Part shown: piece after piece, positions 28,047 through 36,508 of the stretch
Layout: each line of letters begins with the position of its first letter
How positions within the stretch are numbered: the first letter of the stretch is position 1
Source of the DNA: Caulobacteraceae bacterium
GTDB lineage: Bacteria; Pseudomonadota; Alphaproteobacteria; Caulobacterales; Caulobacteraceae
DNA: 64,000 nt
Direction of reading: 5' to 3'
Assembly: GCA_947475415.1 (NCBI GenBank)
Contig: CANJLH010000005.1
Location: 159,760 to 223,759 of the forward strand
Made by a program: the position numbers and the translations under genes
Notes under the pieces: generated by a model
Database searches by the model: none
Seen by the model: only the letters and a program-made list of their open reading frames with translations
What the model was told of the DNA's origin: nothing

Positions 28047-29417
28047 ATGTTGACCGGAGCGGAATACCGGGCGTCGCTGGCCGATGGCCGCAGGGTCTAC
28101 GCCGACGGCCGGCAGGTTGCGGATGTGGCGGGCCACGCCGACTTTGTAGTCCCTATCGCCGCCGCCGCCGGCGGCTATGATCGGTTCTGGAAGCCAGGTG
28201 ACGCGGTCAATGAATATCTGAAACCGCCCGAGAGCGCTGACGCCCTGCGCGCGCATGGCGCCATGCGCGCCGATCAACTTACCCACGGCACTTTCACCTG
28301 CCTGATGACGCTGCTGACCGCGGGCGATCGAATTGCAGACGTACGCCCGCAGGGACAGGCTGCGGCGCGGAAGTTCGTGGCCGAGGCGCTGCGCCGGGAC
28401 ATCCGCATGGTGGAGACCATCACCGACGCCAAGGGGGATCGCGCCCTGCCCCCCGCCAAGCAGTCCGATCCCGACGCCTATCTGCGTGTTGTGGCGCGCC
28501 AGGCGGACGGCGTGATCATCCGCGGCGCCAAACTGCACGTATCGCTGGCGGCGATGGCCCACGAGCTGATGGTCATCCCCACCAAGGCGATGAAAAAGGA
28601 CGAGGCGGACTACGCCATCGCCTGCGCGGTGCCGGCGAACGCCCCGGGGGTGAAAATCGTGTCGGTGGGCGCCCCGCCACATGGTGACCTCAGGGACTCG
28701 CCGATCGGCGCGGTCCGCTACAATCCGCAGTGCTTCATTATCTTCGAGGACGTGTTCGTGCCCTGGGATCGGGTGTTCCTGGACGGCGAGACCGAGCATG
28801 CCGCCAGCTTCGCCCATGCGTTGGGGCTGTGGTTGCGGGCGGGATCACTGGCGCAGGCGGCCAATGAGGCGGATGCAATCGTGGGCATGGCGCAACTGGT
28901 CGCCGAGGCCAACGGCCTGGAGAAGGTGGCCCACATCCGAGAGAAGATCACCGACATGGCGTTGCACGCGACCATGGTCCGCGCCGCCTACGAGGCCTCA
29001 ATGGCCAATGGTCAGGTTCAGCCCAATGGCGCGGTGCTGCCCAATGAGCTCTACGCTAACGCAGGCAAATATCTGGCCGCCGCCGAACACGGGCTGATGC
29101 TGCGCCATCTGCTCGACATCGCAGGGGGATCGGCCCTGACGGCGCCCTCACATGCTGATTTCGAGAATCCGGAAACCGGCGATCTGCTGCGCAAATATAT
29201 GGCCACAAAGCCCGAGGTCGACGGGCTGTACCGGACGAAACTGTTCCATGCGGTGCGCGACATGACAGTAAGCAGCTACGCGGGCTACCACGCCATCGGA
29301 CAGCTTCTGGGCGGCGGCGGGCTGAACGCGCAGCGGGTGGTCATGCGCGGACGTTATGATTTTGACCGAGCGAAACAATTCGCCCGCGACGCGTCAGGAT
29401 TGGGTTCCAACACCTGA
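28047..29417 (+). CDS. 4-hydroxyphenylacetate 3-hydroxylase (HpaB) family flavin-dependent monooxygenase
   Basis: FADH2-dependent hydroxylase large component of 456 residues, slightly shorter than classical HpaB (about 480-520). The N terminus (MLTGAEYRASLADGRRVYAD) and segments such as ITDAKGDRALPP, HGDLRDSPIG and the C-terminal DIAGGSALTAPSHADFENPE fit the family, whose fold is like acyl-CoA dehydrogenases. Members hydroxylate phenolic acids, chlorophenols or pyrrole-2-carboxylate using reduced flavin from a separate reductase (HpaC). No reductase gene is in the window. Start ATG 28047 follows GGGAGGAG by about 13 bases. Convergent to the tannase gene with a palindrome between them. Confidence 0.83.
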   Translation: MLTGAEYRASLADGRRVYADGRQVADVAGHADFVVPIAAAAGGYDRFWKPGDAVNEYLKPPESADALRAHGAMRADQLTHGTFTCLMTLLTAGDRIADVRPQGQAAARKFVAEALRRDIRMVETITDAKGDRALPPAKQSDPDAYLRVVARQADGVIIRGAKLHVSLAAMAHELMVIPTKAMKKDEADYAIACAVPANAPGVKIVSVGAPPHGDLRDSPIGAVRYNPQCFIIFEDVFVPWDRVFLDGETEHAASFAHALGLWLRAGSLAQAANEADAIVGMAQLVAEANGLEKVAHIREKITDMALHATMVRAAYEASMANGQVQPNGAVLPNELYANAGKYLAAAEHGLMLRHLLDIAGGSALTAPSHADFENPETGDLLRKYMATKPEVDGLYRTKLFHAVRDMTVSSYAGYHAIGQLLGGGGLNAQRVVMRGRYDFDRAKQFARDASGLGSNT

Positions 29418-29426
29418 AACCGCCAG

Positions 29427-29462
29427 GCGCTTCGACCGTGGCCAGGGCCACGGCCGAAGCGC
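29427..29462. terminator. Long GC-rich palindrome between convergent genes, possible bidirectional terminator
   Basis: A 36-base inverted repeat: arms 29427-29443 and 29446-29462, 17 bp with a single mismatch, around a two-base centre. It lies in the 53-base gap between the stop codons of the hydroxylase (plus) and tannase (minus). The position suits a two-way terminator, but there is no T tract on either side, so factor-independent termination would be weak. Confidence 0.5.
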
Positions 29463-29470
29463 GGCCGTGA

Positions 29471-31129
29471 TCAGGTCCGCGACTTCCTGCAGGACCAGTT
29501 CGCGGCCTCATAAACGGCGCCCGGGACATTGGCTTTCGCCTTGTCGAAAACCGACACCATCGGGAAGGGGCAGATCAGGAAGTCGCGGGCGACGCCCACA
29601 GGCGCGGGTATCAACACCCCGGACTCGCTGGCGTTTGTGCGGAAGATGTATTGCGCCCGCTCCGCCCCCCGGTGGGTGATGACCGCGCCGGGCTGCTTAC
29701 CCTCCTCCACCCAGGCGATCAGCGTCTGCATCAACTGGTCGGCATGGTCGATGGGACCCGTGCCGCCGCCGCAATGGCCCGCGCCGGGGATGTTGTAATA
29801 GGCGACGAACTTGGCCAGCCGATCGGCGCTCCCCAGCTTCTTTCCCTGGTCCTTGATGTAGTTTTCCACCGCGACGTTGGAGCAGCAGGGATCGCTGACG
29901 CCGGCCCAATAGATGGCCTTGTGACCGGCCTTCTCGAACGGGACCAGGTCGGGGTTGTTGTACTGGTTGAAGCCGATTTTCGCCTGAGCCGCGTTCATCT
30001 GCTCAATCTCCGCCTTGGTCAGCGGGTTCTTGACGATGTCGCGGTCGGGCTGGTTGAGGTAGGCCCGCGCCCATGTGGTCTCGATCACCAGGGCGCTGGA
30101 AGTCTTGGCCGAATTCTCGGGCGCGGGGCTCGGATCCCAGGGTGGCGGCACGCGGCCCAGGAACATCCACATGCTCATGTTTGAGATCGGCATTGCGGTC
30201 TTATTGAGCAGGTTCTCAATCGAGGTGATCTCGGGTTGGGTGAGGCAGTTGGGCGCGTCGCCGGCCTTGCACTTCAAGGTGTTGAAGTTGAATTTGCACA
30301 GACGGTGATCCCAGATGACGCGATCTTTGGCGCCGTCGGTCATGTCGCAGGCTTCGGTGACCTTCTCCTCGGCGAACTTCAGTTTCGCCGGAGACAGCCA
30401 TGACCCTGGTTCGCGGGTCATTTCGGCCACCTGGATGTCAAAGGACGAACCGTTGCTGGGCGGCGTCGGGTGGCCCGGCTCATGGCGTCCGCCGGGCCAG
30501 CCCAGCAACACGCCGTCAAAATCCTCAGGATGCCTGGCGATGGCCTCCTGGCCCATCCGCCCGCCGCCGGAGCAACCCGAGTGATAGCGCCAGATCTTGT
30601 CCACGCCGTAGTAGGCCTTTGTCATCTGTTGGGTGGAAACCGCCACCACATGGGCGCCGCGATGGATGTGGTCAGCCGCCATGGCGGGGTCCGACAGGAA
30701 GCTCCAGTCCAATCCAGGCGCCCTGTGACCGGTGTCGGTGCCGGCGGTGGCGAAGCCCTTGGCTACGGGATTGCCGCCGGGAATCTGCGAGTCCGTGGGG
30801 ACATAGCCCGCTGAACCGCCCAGACCGATGAAGTAGTAGCGTCCTTTCCAGGCCGAACGCTCCGGCAATTGAAGGCGGAAGTAGTTGCGGTTCGGACGTG
30901 GATCGTTGGTGGTGACGAAACCCTCCACGCGACAGTTGCGCACAGGCGTCTCGACCATGTCGGCGGAGAATACCGTGGTGTCAGCCGGCGCGGCGGCCTG
31001 CAGGCTGTCGACGTTGCAGCTAGCTGTGGATCTGGCCTGTCCGAACCCGTGCGAAGCCAGCGCCAGAGCCCCCAGGCCCACGGCCGCAGCCAGCAATGAC
31101 CCACGCGCAATTCGTCGATTCAATCCCAT
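29471..31129 (-). CDS. Tannase/feruloyl esterase family hydrolase, exported
   Basis: Serine esterase of 552 residues cleaving aryl or hydroxycinnamoyl esters in relatives. It has a signal peptide (SLLAAAVGLGALALASHGFG), then the tannase fold: the nucleophile motif GCSGGGRMGQEA where the cysteine next to Ser forms the family's CS-D-HC disulfide, and the catalytic His with its paired Cys in GAGHCGGGTGP. A CC pair (SDPCCSN) follows the catalytic Asp region. Start ATG 31129 follows GGGAGG by nine bases. Close to the aromatic hydroxylase, it may release phenolic acids from plant esters in the periplasm or outside. Confidence 0.88.
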   Translation of the reverse strand: MGLNRRIARGSLLAAAVGLGALALASHGFGQARSTASCNVDSLQAAAPADTTVFSADMVETPVRNCRVEGFVTTNDPRPNRNYFRLQLPERSAWKGRYYFIGLGGSAGYVPTDSQIPGGNPVAKGFATAGTDTGHRAPGLDWSFLSDPAMAADHIHRGAHVVAVSTQQMTKAYYGVDKIWRYHSGCSGGGRMGQEAIARHPEDFDGVLLGWPGGRHEPGHPTPPSNGSSFDIQVAEMTREPGSWLSPAKLKFAEEKVTEACDMTDGAKDRVIWDHRLCKFNFNTLKCKAGDAPNCLTQPEITSIENLLNKTAMPISNMSMWMFLGRVPPPWDPSPAPENSAKTSSALVIETTWARAYLNQPDRDIVKNPLTKAEIEQMNAAQAKIGFNQYNNPDLVPFEKAGHKAIYWAGVSDPCCSNVAVENYIKDQGKKLGSADRLAKFVAYYNIPGAGHCGGGTGPIDHADQLMQTLIAWVEEGKQPGAVITHRGAERAQYIFRTNASESGVLIPAPVGVARDFLICPFPMVSVFDKAKANVPGAVYEAANWSCRKSRT

Positions 31130-31228
31130 CAGAATATCCTCCCGTTCGCTATTTTCGCCATCTTCCGTCCCCTATTCGCAAACTCAATAGGGAAAACGCG
31201 CTGTGGCCAATCTTAGCCGGCGCTCATC

Positions 31229-32110
31229 TCAAAGATCGGTGGTCTTTTGGATCACGTCGTCTGCGAACCGGTGAAGTTCATCGTGGATTTCGGGCGCGGT
31301 GCGGCCCCGAACGGCGAGCGTGATCCGATGGACCCCGACGTCGGCGTACCAGCGCGCCTCATCCGCCGACCGCGCCCCGCCGGAGGTCATTTCGATGCTG
31401 TCAGGGTCGCGACCATAGGCCCGGGCCTCATCACGCACCCCGTTTATCAGACGCGGCAAGGCCTCATTGAGATCTTCATCCGGGAACACAAACGGGAAGT
31501 AGCCGTCGCCCTTTTCCGCTGCGCGCCGGATCGCGGCCTTGGAATTGCCGCCAATGTGAAGGGGAATGGCGCGATTGACCGGCCAGGGCCGGCATTCCAT
31601 CTGGTCGAACTGGACATAGCGGCCCTTGAATGTCGCCACGTCCTCGCGCCACAGCAGCCGGATGGCGTCGATGTACTCGTCCATCCGCTTTCCGCGGTTG
31701 GTATACTCCATGCCGACGGCCTCATATTCCTCCGGAAGTTCGCCGACGCCTATCCCCAGCATCACCCGACCGCCGCTCAGGTAGTCGAGGGTGGCGGCGG
31801 CCTTGGCGAACACCACCGGCTGGTGCTCCGGCAGGATCACGACATTGGTGGCCAGCCTGATTTTGCTGGTCGCCTGGGCGACATAGGACAGCCAGATCAA
31901 TGGGTCGGGAATGCCGCCGCGCCGGGCCAGACGATCCATCTTTCCGTCCGGCATGCCGCGATAGGGGGTGGCGTTCGGCGCGCGCGACATGACCACATGC
32001 TCAGGGCACCAAAGCGACTCAAAACCCACGGCCTCGGCGGTCTGAGCCAGGGCGACGGCCACGTCCGGGTGCGGGAAACCGGTGCTTGCGAAGGCGATAC
32101 CCCACTTCAT
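31229..32110 (-). CDS. Luciferase-like (LLM) F420/FMN-dependent oxidoreductase, first of three
   Basis: A 293-residue TIM-barrel flavin-family oxidoreductase. Signature segments: GIAFASTGFPHPDVAVALAQ, the sheet-2 motif GFESLWCPEHVV, LATNVVILPEHQPVVFAKAA, and GGRVMLGIGVGELPEEYEAVG, the phosphate-binding part. Such proteins are usually annotated as F420-dependent (TIGR03619-like). Real cofactor and substrate are unknown; whether this organism makes F420 cannot be told from the window. It precedes the thiolase gene by 40 bases on the same strand in reverse order of transcription (thiolase first). Confidence 0.82.
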   Translation of the reverse strand: MKWGIAFASTGFPHPDVAVALAQTAEAVGFESLWCPEHVVMSRAPNATPYRGMPDGKMDRLARRGGIPDPLIWLSYVAQATSKIRLATNVVILPEHQPVVFAKAAATLDYLSGGRVMLGIGVGELPEEYEAVGMEYTNRGKRMDEYIDAIRLLWREDVATFKGRYVQFDQMECRPWPVNRAIPLHIGGNSKAAIRRAAEKGDGYFPFVFPDEDLNEALPRLINGVRDEARAYGRDPDSIEMTSGGARSADEARWYADVGVHRITLAVRGRTAPEIHDELHRFADDVIQKTTDL

Positions 32111-32150
32111 GGCCGTGGCCCGCGCCTTCCCCGCGCTATGCGCGTTCCCA

Positions 32151-33308
32151 TCAGTTTCGCAGGATGATGGCGCTGGTGGGCGCGCCGTCCGACGAGGTGA
32201 TCAGGCAGGATTGCGCGTCAGCGACCTGGGCGGTTGAGGTTCCGCGCATCTGCTTCACACCCTCGATGATGTGATTGTAGCCGTGGCTGTAGCCGTCGGA
32301 GAGGCTGCCGCCGCCAGTGTTGATCGGCAGTCGACCACCGAGCTCCAATGTGCCGTTTTCGCTGAACGATCCGGCCTCGCCCGGCTTGCAGAAACCATAG
32401 GATTCCAGCTGCTGCAGCACCCATGGGGTGAAGGAGTCATAGAGCTGGGCCACGTCGATGTTCGAGGCCTTGAAGTCGGAGTAGCGGTAGAGCATCTCCG
32501 CGGCGATGTAGCCCTGAGTGTGCATCGGATTGACGCCGAACAGGCTGCCCAGCATGCCGGAGTCGATGGTGATCCCCTGCCCGAAGCTGTGCAGATAGAC
32601 CGGCTTGTTGGGGCAATCCTTGGCGCGGTCGGCGCTGACCATCACCACCGCCTGGGCAAGGTCGGTCTCAAGGCAGCAGTCGTAGAGCGACAGGGGATCG
32701 CAGATCCAGCGGCCGGAGAAGTAGGTGTCTCGGTCCAGGGTGCGACCGTACATGATCGATTCCGGCTTGCGGTTGGCGTGGGCGCGGCAGGCCATGGCGA
32801 TGTTGCACAGGTGTTCGCGGGTGGCGCCCCACTCATGCATGTAGCGGCGGAAAAACAGGGCCAGTTCGTCCACCGGTCGGATAATCCCGAAGGGATTGGT
32901 CCACATCAACCGATCCTTGACCCTGGGCGCCGTGCCCATCCAGGGCCGCTGCTCAGGCTTGGAGCGCTTGCGGGCTCGCCAGGCCACTGTCACCCGCGCC
33001 TGGCCGGTCACCAGGCCCATGGCCGCGTATCCGACCGTGGCGCATCCGCCGCCGCCACCGTGCGGCGAGCGAACGAAGTATGTCAGGTCACCGAGGCCGA
33101 GGTTGCGGGAGACCGCCTCCTCATCCGTAGTCTCGATGGAGAAGGACGACAGGCCGTCGACTTCCTTCGGGTCTATGCCGGCGTCGGCCAGCGCCGCGGC
33201 GATGGCCTGGCACGTCAGTTCCTGTTCCGAAGCCTGAAGGGCCTTGCCGACGCGGGTTTCACCGATGCCGACAATGGCGACGCGGTCCTTGATGATGCTG
33301 GGTTCCAT
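32151..33308 (-). CDS. Thiolase-like protein of the SCP-x/Ltp2 family
   Basis: A 385-residue thiolase-fold protein. The N-terminal half has HGGGGGCATVGYAAMGLVTG, with Cys89 at the place of the thiolase nucleophile. The C-terminal half departs from thiolases: the usual G-H-P motif is GYSHGYNHIIE (Tyr340) and the second conserved Cys region is not in its normal context, while LYDSFTPWV carries Tyr290. Those two tyrosines, the length and the adjacent DUF35 gene resemble Ltp2, the steroid side-chain retro-aldolase of actinobacteria. I therefore read it as a carbon-carbon lyase acting on a CoA thioester, or an unusual thiolase. The DUF35 partner is 11 bases upstream. Confidence 0.8.
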   Translation of the reverse strand: MEPSIIKDRVAIVGIGETRVGKALQASEQELTCQAIAAALADAGIDPKEVDGLSSFSIETTDEEAVSRNLGLGDLTYFVRSPHGGGGGCATVGYAAMGLVTGQARVTVAWRARKRSKPEQRPWMGTAPRVKDRLMWTNPFGIIRPVDELALFFRRYMHEWGATREHLCNIAMACRAHANRKPESIMYGRTLDRDTYFSGRWICDPLSLYDCCLETDLAQAVVMVSADRAKDCPNKPVYLHSFGQGITIDSGMLGSLFGVNPMHTQGYIAAEMLYRYSDFKASNIDVAQLYDSFTPWVLQQLESYGFCKPGEAGSFSENGTLELGGRLPINTGGGSLSDGYSHGYNHIIEGVKQMRGTSTAQVADAQSCLITSSDGAPTSAIILRN

Positions 33309-33319
33309 GACCGCCTCCC

Positions 33320-33754
33320 CTATTCCACCGGCATCCAGTACGGCAGGGCCACGTCCTCAGCCCTGTCGCGGAACACCACCTTGACCCGCAGGCCGATCTT
33401 TACGCGGTCCTGATCCACGCTGTTGATATCGGCATCGGGCGTGGCGACCAGATTGCCCGCCAGCCGCAGGGGCGGATGATCCTCTAGTTCCACATAGACG
33501 ATCGGGAAGGGCGTATAGGCCTCGAACGCCGGCAACATGGGTTTGTAGACGAAGGCGTAGGTCCAGACTCGGCCATAGCCAGAGCAATCTATCCACTCGT
33601 GGCCAGTCTTGCGGCACTTGCCGCAGTAGGGATGCGGCGGAAACCGCGCTTCACCACAGGACGTGCATTTCTGCACCACAAGGCGGCCCTGCTTGGCGGC
33701 CTTCCAGAACCCCTCGGTGTCCTCGTCATCGGTCTTGGGCAGAACCTCGGCCAT
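33320..33754 (-). CDS. DUF35 Zn-ribbon/OB-fold protein, partner of the thiolase-like protein
   Basis: A 144-residue protein with an N-terminal rubredoxin-like zinc ribbon (CTSCGEARFPPHPYCGKC: two C-x2-C knuckles) and a C-terminal OB fold (YGRVWTYAFVYKPMLPAFEA onward). DUF35 proteins bind thiolase-like partners and are needed for activity of Ltp2-type aldolases and some thiolases. ATG 33754 (MAEVLPKT) is preferred, five bases after GGGGA; an ATG at 33766 is also possible. First gene of a minus-strand unit with the thiolase and the luciferase-like protein. Confidence 0.85.
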   Translation of the reverse strand: MAEVLPKTDDEDTEGFWKAAKQGRLVVQKCTSCGEARFPPHPYCGKCRKTGHEWIDCSGYGRVWTYAFVYKPMLPAFEAYTPFPIVYVELEDHPPLRLAGNLVATPDADINSVDQDRVKIGLRVKVVFRDRAEDVALPYWMPVE

Positions 33755-33906
33755 TCCCGTCCCCATGCGTTTGTGTCGACTTCTTCCGGCACCTTAGGAT
33801 CACCCCGACGGAGGGACAACGGAGCGCGGCAACCTTTTTCCCAGGCGTTGCGCGAGCCTGACCATGCGGTAGTGTCAGGCGATGACCGCCCAAAGGGAGA
33901 AACAAA

Positions 33907-34947
33907 TTGTCCGCGACGCATGCGACCAAGGCGAAAGGACTTGGGGAGCTAAGGCGTGAACCCTACGCCCCAGGAAACGGATTGCCCCTGTTCCTGTATC
34001 CGACGGACGCGCGACTGGCGGACGATCGAGCCTTCTTTCAGGCGTGGTTCACAGACAATCGCGCGGCGATCGAGGATCTGACCGTGGAGGCAGGCGCCCT
34101 GGTGCTGCGGGGATTCGCCCTTAGTGACACGTCTGACTTCGCGCGGGTTGCGGCGCATTTCCCCACTCTCGACACCGGTTACGCCGGCGGCGCCACGCCG
34201 CGTCAGGCTTTGGCGGAAAAGGTGTTCGAATCCACCCGCCTCCCGGCGGCGCACAAGCTGCCGCTACATCAGGAGATGAGCTATCTGCCGACCTATCCGT
34301 CCAAGGTGGTGTTCTTTTGCCATGTGCCGGCCGAGACCGGCGGCGAGACCACCATCGGCGACATGCGCAAGTTCACCGCACGGGTCCCGGCCGACCTCTG
34401 GGAGCAGGTCAAAGCCCGCGGCGTCACCTATGTGCGCAATTATCGCGACCCGGCCTGGAGTTCCGGCAGCGATATCCTGGACGCCTATCATCGGCCGTGG
34501 ACGGAAGCCCTGAGCGCCGATACGCCGGCGGCGGCCGAGGCCCGCTGCGCTGAGATGGGCTTTCGATTCGAGTGGATCGACAACGGCAGCATCACACTGC
34601 GGTTCTCCAACACCGGCATCATCAACCACCCGGTCACCGGGCAGGAGCTGTGGTTCAACCAGCTGCACGCTCAGTCCTTCATCAAGGAGAGCATTGGGCA
34701 GGAGCGGTTCGGCCTCTATGAAAAATACTACGGCCCGGAGACCCCGCTGCCGGTGAACACCACCTATGGCGACGGCGGTCGGATCGACCCGGCGCACATC
34801 GGCGCCTTGCACCCCATACTGGATGAACTCACAGTCGGATTCCCCTGGCGCAAGGGCGATCTGATGTTCCTAGACAATTTCAACGTCGCCCACGGGCGCA
34901 ACCCGTTCACCGGCGAGCGGGATACACAGGTGGCTCTGATCGCATGA
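33907..34947 (+). CDS. TauD/TfdA family Fe(II)/2-oxoglutarate-dependent dioxygenase
   Basis: A 346-residue non-haem iron oxygenase. The iron-binding 2-His-1-carboxylate facial triad is visible as H-x-E in PLHQEMSYLPTYP (near residue 120) and the distal His in FLDNFNVAHGRNPFTGER, where the Arg after it would bind 2-oxoglutarate. Family members hydroxylate taurine, 2,4-D, gamma-butyrobetaine or natural-product intermediates. The sequence is more like the SyrP/clavaminate-synthase-like branch (GAGLVLRGF-type opening GALVLRGFALSD). Start is TTG 33907. It overlaps the following luciferase-like gene by four bases (ATGA), which ties the two functionally. Confidence 0.85.
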   Translation: MSATHATKAKGLGELRREPYAPGNGLPLFLYPTDARLADDRAFFQAWFTDNRAAIEDLTVEAGALVLRGFALSDTSDFARVAAHFPTLDTGYAGGATPRQALAEKVFESTRLPAAHKLPLHQEMSYLPTYPSKVVFFCHVPAETGGETTIGDMRKFTARVPADLWEQVKARGVTYVRNYRDPAWSSGSDILDAYHRPWTEALSADTPAAAEARCAEMGFRFEWIDNGSITLRFSNTGIINHPVTGQELWFNQLHAQSFIKESIGQERFGLYEKYYGPETPLPVNTTYGDGGRIDPAHIGALHPILDELTVGFPWRKGDLMFLDNFNVAHGRNPFTGERDTQVALIA

Positions 34948-35870
34948 AAATCGCTGCAGGCTTACTCAACAGCTGTCACGTCAAGGCGCTGCGCCAGCCC
35001 GTCTGGGAACGCAGCCTCACGCCGGCCCAGCAGGCCAAGGCCGCTCAGACGGCGGAGGCCCTGGGGTACTGGAAGATCGGTGTGCCCGAACACTTCCTCA
35101 TTCCCCAGGACCATATCGAACTTTCCGGCGAACATTACCCGCAGACCACCACGGCGTTGGGCTGGCTGGCCGGGGTTACCAGCACGATAAAGCTGGCATC
35201 CAACATCACCATCCTGCCGCTGCAGCACCCGGTGGCGCACGCCAAGATGTGGGGCACGCTGGACTGGTTGTCCGGGGGCCGCGCGATCATGATCGTCGGC
35301 GTCGGCTGGCTGAAGGACGAATTCGACGTGATGGGCGTCGACTTTCATGACCGGGGCCGCATCTGTGACGAATATGTCGAGGCCATCCGCGAACTCTGGA
35401 AGCCGGGCGTGGCCAGCTATGAAGGCCGATATGTGAAGTTCCGCGACGTCGCCTGCGCGCCGCGGCCGGTGCAACCGGGCGGAATTCCGATTTGGTTCGG
35501 CGGCGATGCCGACGGGGTGCTCAAGCGTATCGCCCGCCATGGCGACGGCTGGTCGGCCTTCCAGACCCCGCCGGATCAGATCCCGGAGAAGCTGGACTGG
35601 ATGAAGTCGCAGGCCGACTATCACGGGCGGCCCATCGGGGTGGACTATTCGCTCTCGCACCTGTGGCTCGGACACGGCCATGTGGTTCGTGACGATGACA
35701 CCCGCGGCTCCAGCCCCACAGACGCCCAGATGTTGATCGATCAGATCGGTTTCCTGAAGGACCTGGGGGTCACAGAGACCCGCGTGCCGCCGCCGGAACT
35801 GGCGGATTTCCAAGCCTATCTGGATTGGCTGGCCTGGGTCGCAGAGACGGTTGCACCGCACGTCAAGTGA
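34944..35870 (+). CDS. Luciferase-like (LLM) F420/FMN-dependent oxidoreductase, second of three
   Basis: A 308-residue TIM-barrel oxidoreductase of the bacterial luciferase family. Motifs: ETAEALGYWKIGVPEHFLIP (here QTAEALGYWKIGVPEHFLIP), KLASNITILPLQHPVAHAKM, GGRAIMIVGVGWLKDEFDVM. The ATG overlaps the stop of the TauD-type dioxygenase, so both are made from one transcript. It differs clearly from the two other luciferase-like proteins in length and C terminus, so the three are not recent copies. Substrate unknown. Confidence 0.82.
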   Translation: MKIAAGLLNSCHVKALRQPVWERSLTPAQQAKAAQTAEALGYWKIGVPEHFLIPQDHIELSGEHYPQTTTALGWLAGVTSTIKLASNITILPLQHPVAHAKMWGTLDWLSGGRAIMIVGVGWLKDEFDVMGVDFHDRGRICDEYVEAIRELWKPGVASYEGRYVKFRDVACAPRPVQPGGIPIWFGGDADGVLKRIARHGDGWSAFQTPPDQIPEKLDWMKSQADYHGRPIGVDYSLSHLWLGHGHVVRDDDTRGSSPTDAQMLIDQIGFLKDLGVTETRVPPPELADFQAYLDWLAWVAETVAPHVK

Positions 35871-35929
35871 CGTGGAACTATTGCACAAGGCGTTTTAGGA
35901 TTATGTTTGCGCACTCCGGGAGGAAATCC

Positions 35930-36499
35930 ATGAAGCGTCTCTTTATCCTGACCGCCGCGGTCGTCGCACTCGCCTCGCCTGCATTTGCAGCCCTGAAGCC
36001 GGGGGACAAGGCGCCGGACTTCACCGCCAATGGCTATCTCGCAGGCAAGCCCTTCACCTTCAAACTGGCGAAGGCGCTGAAGAAGGGACCGGTGGTGTTG
36101 TACTTCTTCCCGGCCGCCTACACCGGTGGCTGCAACATAGAGACCCACATGTTCTCGGAAGCCAGCGCGGATTTCGCGAAGCAAAAGGCGACCCTGATCG
36201 GGATCACCGCCGGCAACGCCGAGCGACTGCAAGCCTATTCCAGTGACACCCAGTTCTGCGCTGGCAAGTTCCCCTTGGTGGCCGATCCCGGCGCGAAGAT
36301 CGCGGCGCAGTACCAGTCCTCACTTGACCTGACCCGGCTGCCGCCGGGCGCCAAGGCGCCCAAGGACATCTCCGGACGCACCTCTTATGTGCTGGCGCCA
36401 TCCGGCGAGGTCCTACACACCTATGACGACCTGAATCCCAGCGATCACGTCAATCAGACGCTGGGGGCCCTGAAGGCCTGGCGCGCCAAGGGCAAGTAA
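35930..36499 (+). CDS. Exported peroxiredoxin (AhpC/TSA-Bcp type)
   Basis: Thiol peroxidase of 189 residues with a signal peptide (MKRLFILTAAVVALASPAFA), so it acts in the periplasm. The peroxidatic cysteine lies in FFPAAYTGGCNIETHMFS, equivalent to the P-x3-T-x2-C motif but with PAAYTGGC. The residue five positions later, where Bcp/PrxQ proteins have the resolving Cys, is His; another Cys (TQFCAGKF) about 40 residues on may resolve. Start ATG 35930 sits six bases after GGGAGGAA. It is convergent to the acyl-CoA dehydrogenase with a 9-base gap. Confidence 0.85.
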   Translation: MKRLFILTAAVVALASPAFAALKPGDKAPDFTANGYLAGKPFTFKLAKALKKGPVVLYFFPAAYTGGCNIETHMFSEASADFAKQKATLIGITAGNAERLQAYSSDTQFCAGKFPLVADPGAKIAAQYQSSLDLTRLPPGAKAPKDISGRTSYVLAPSGEVLHTYDDLNPSDHVNQTLGALKAWRAKGK

Positions 36500-36508
36500 C
36501 CTGCACGC

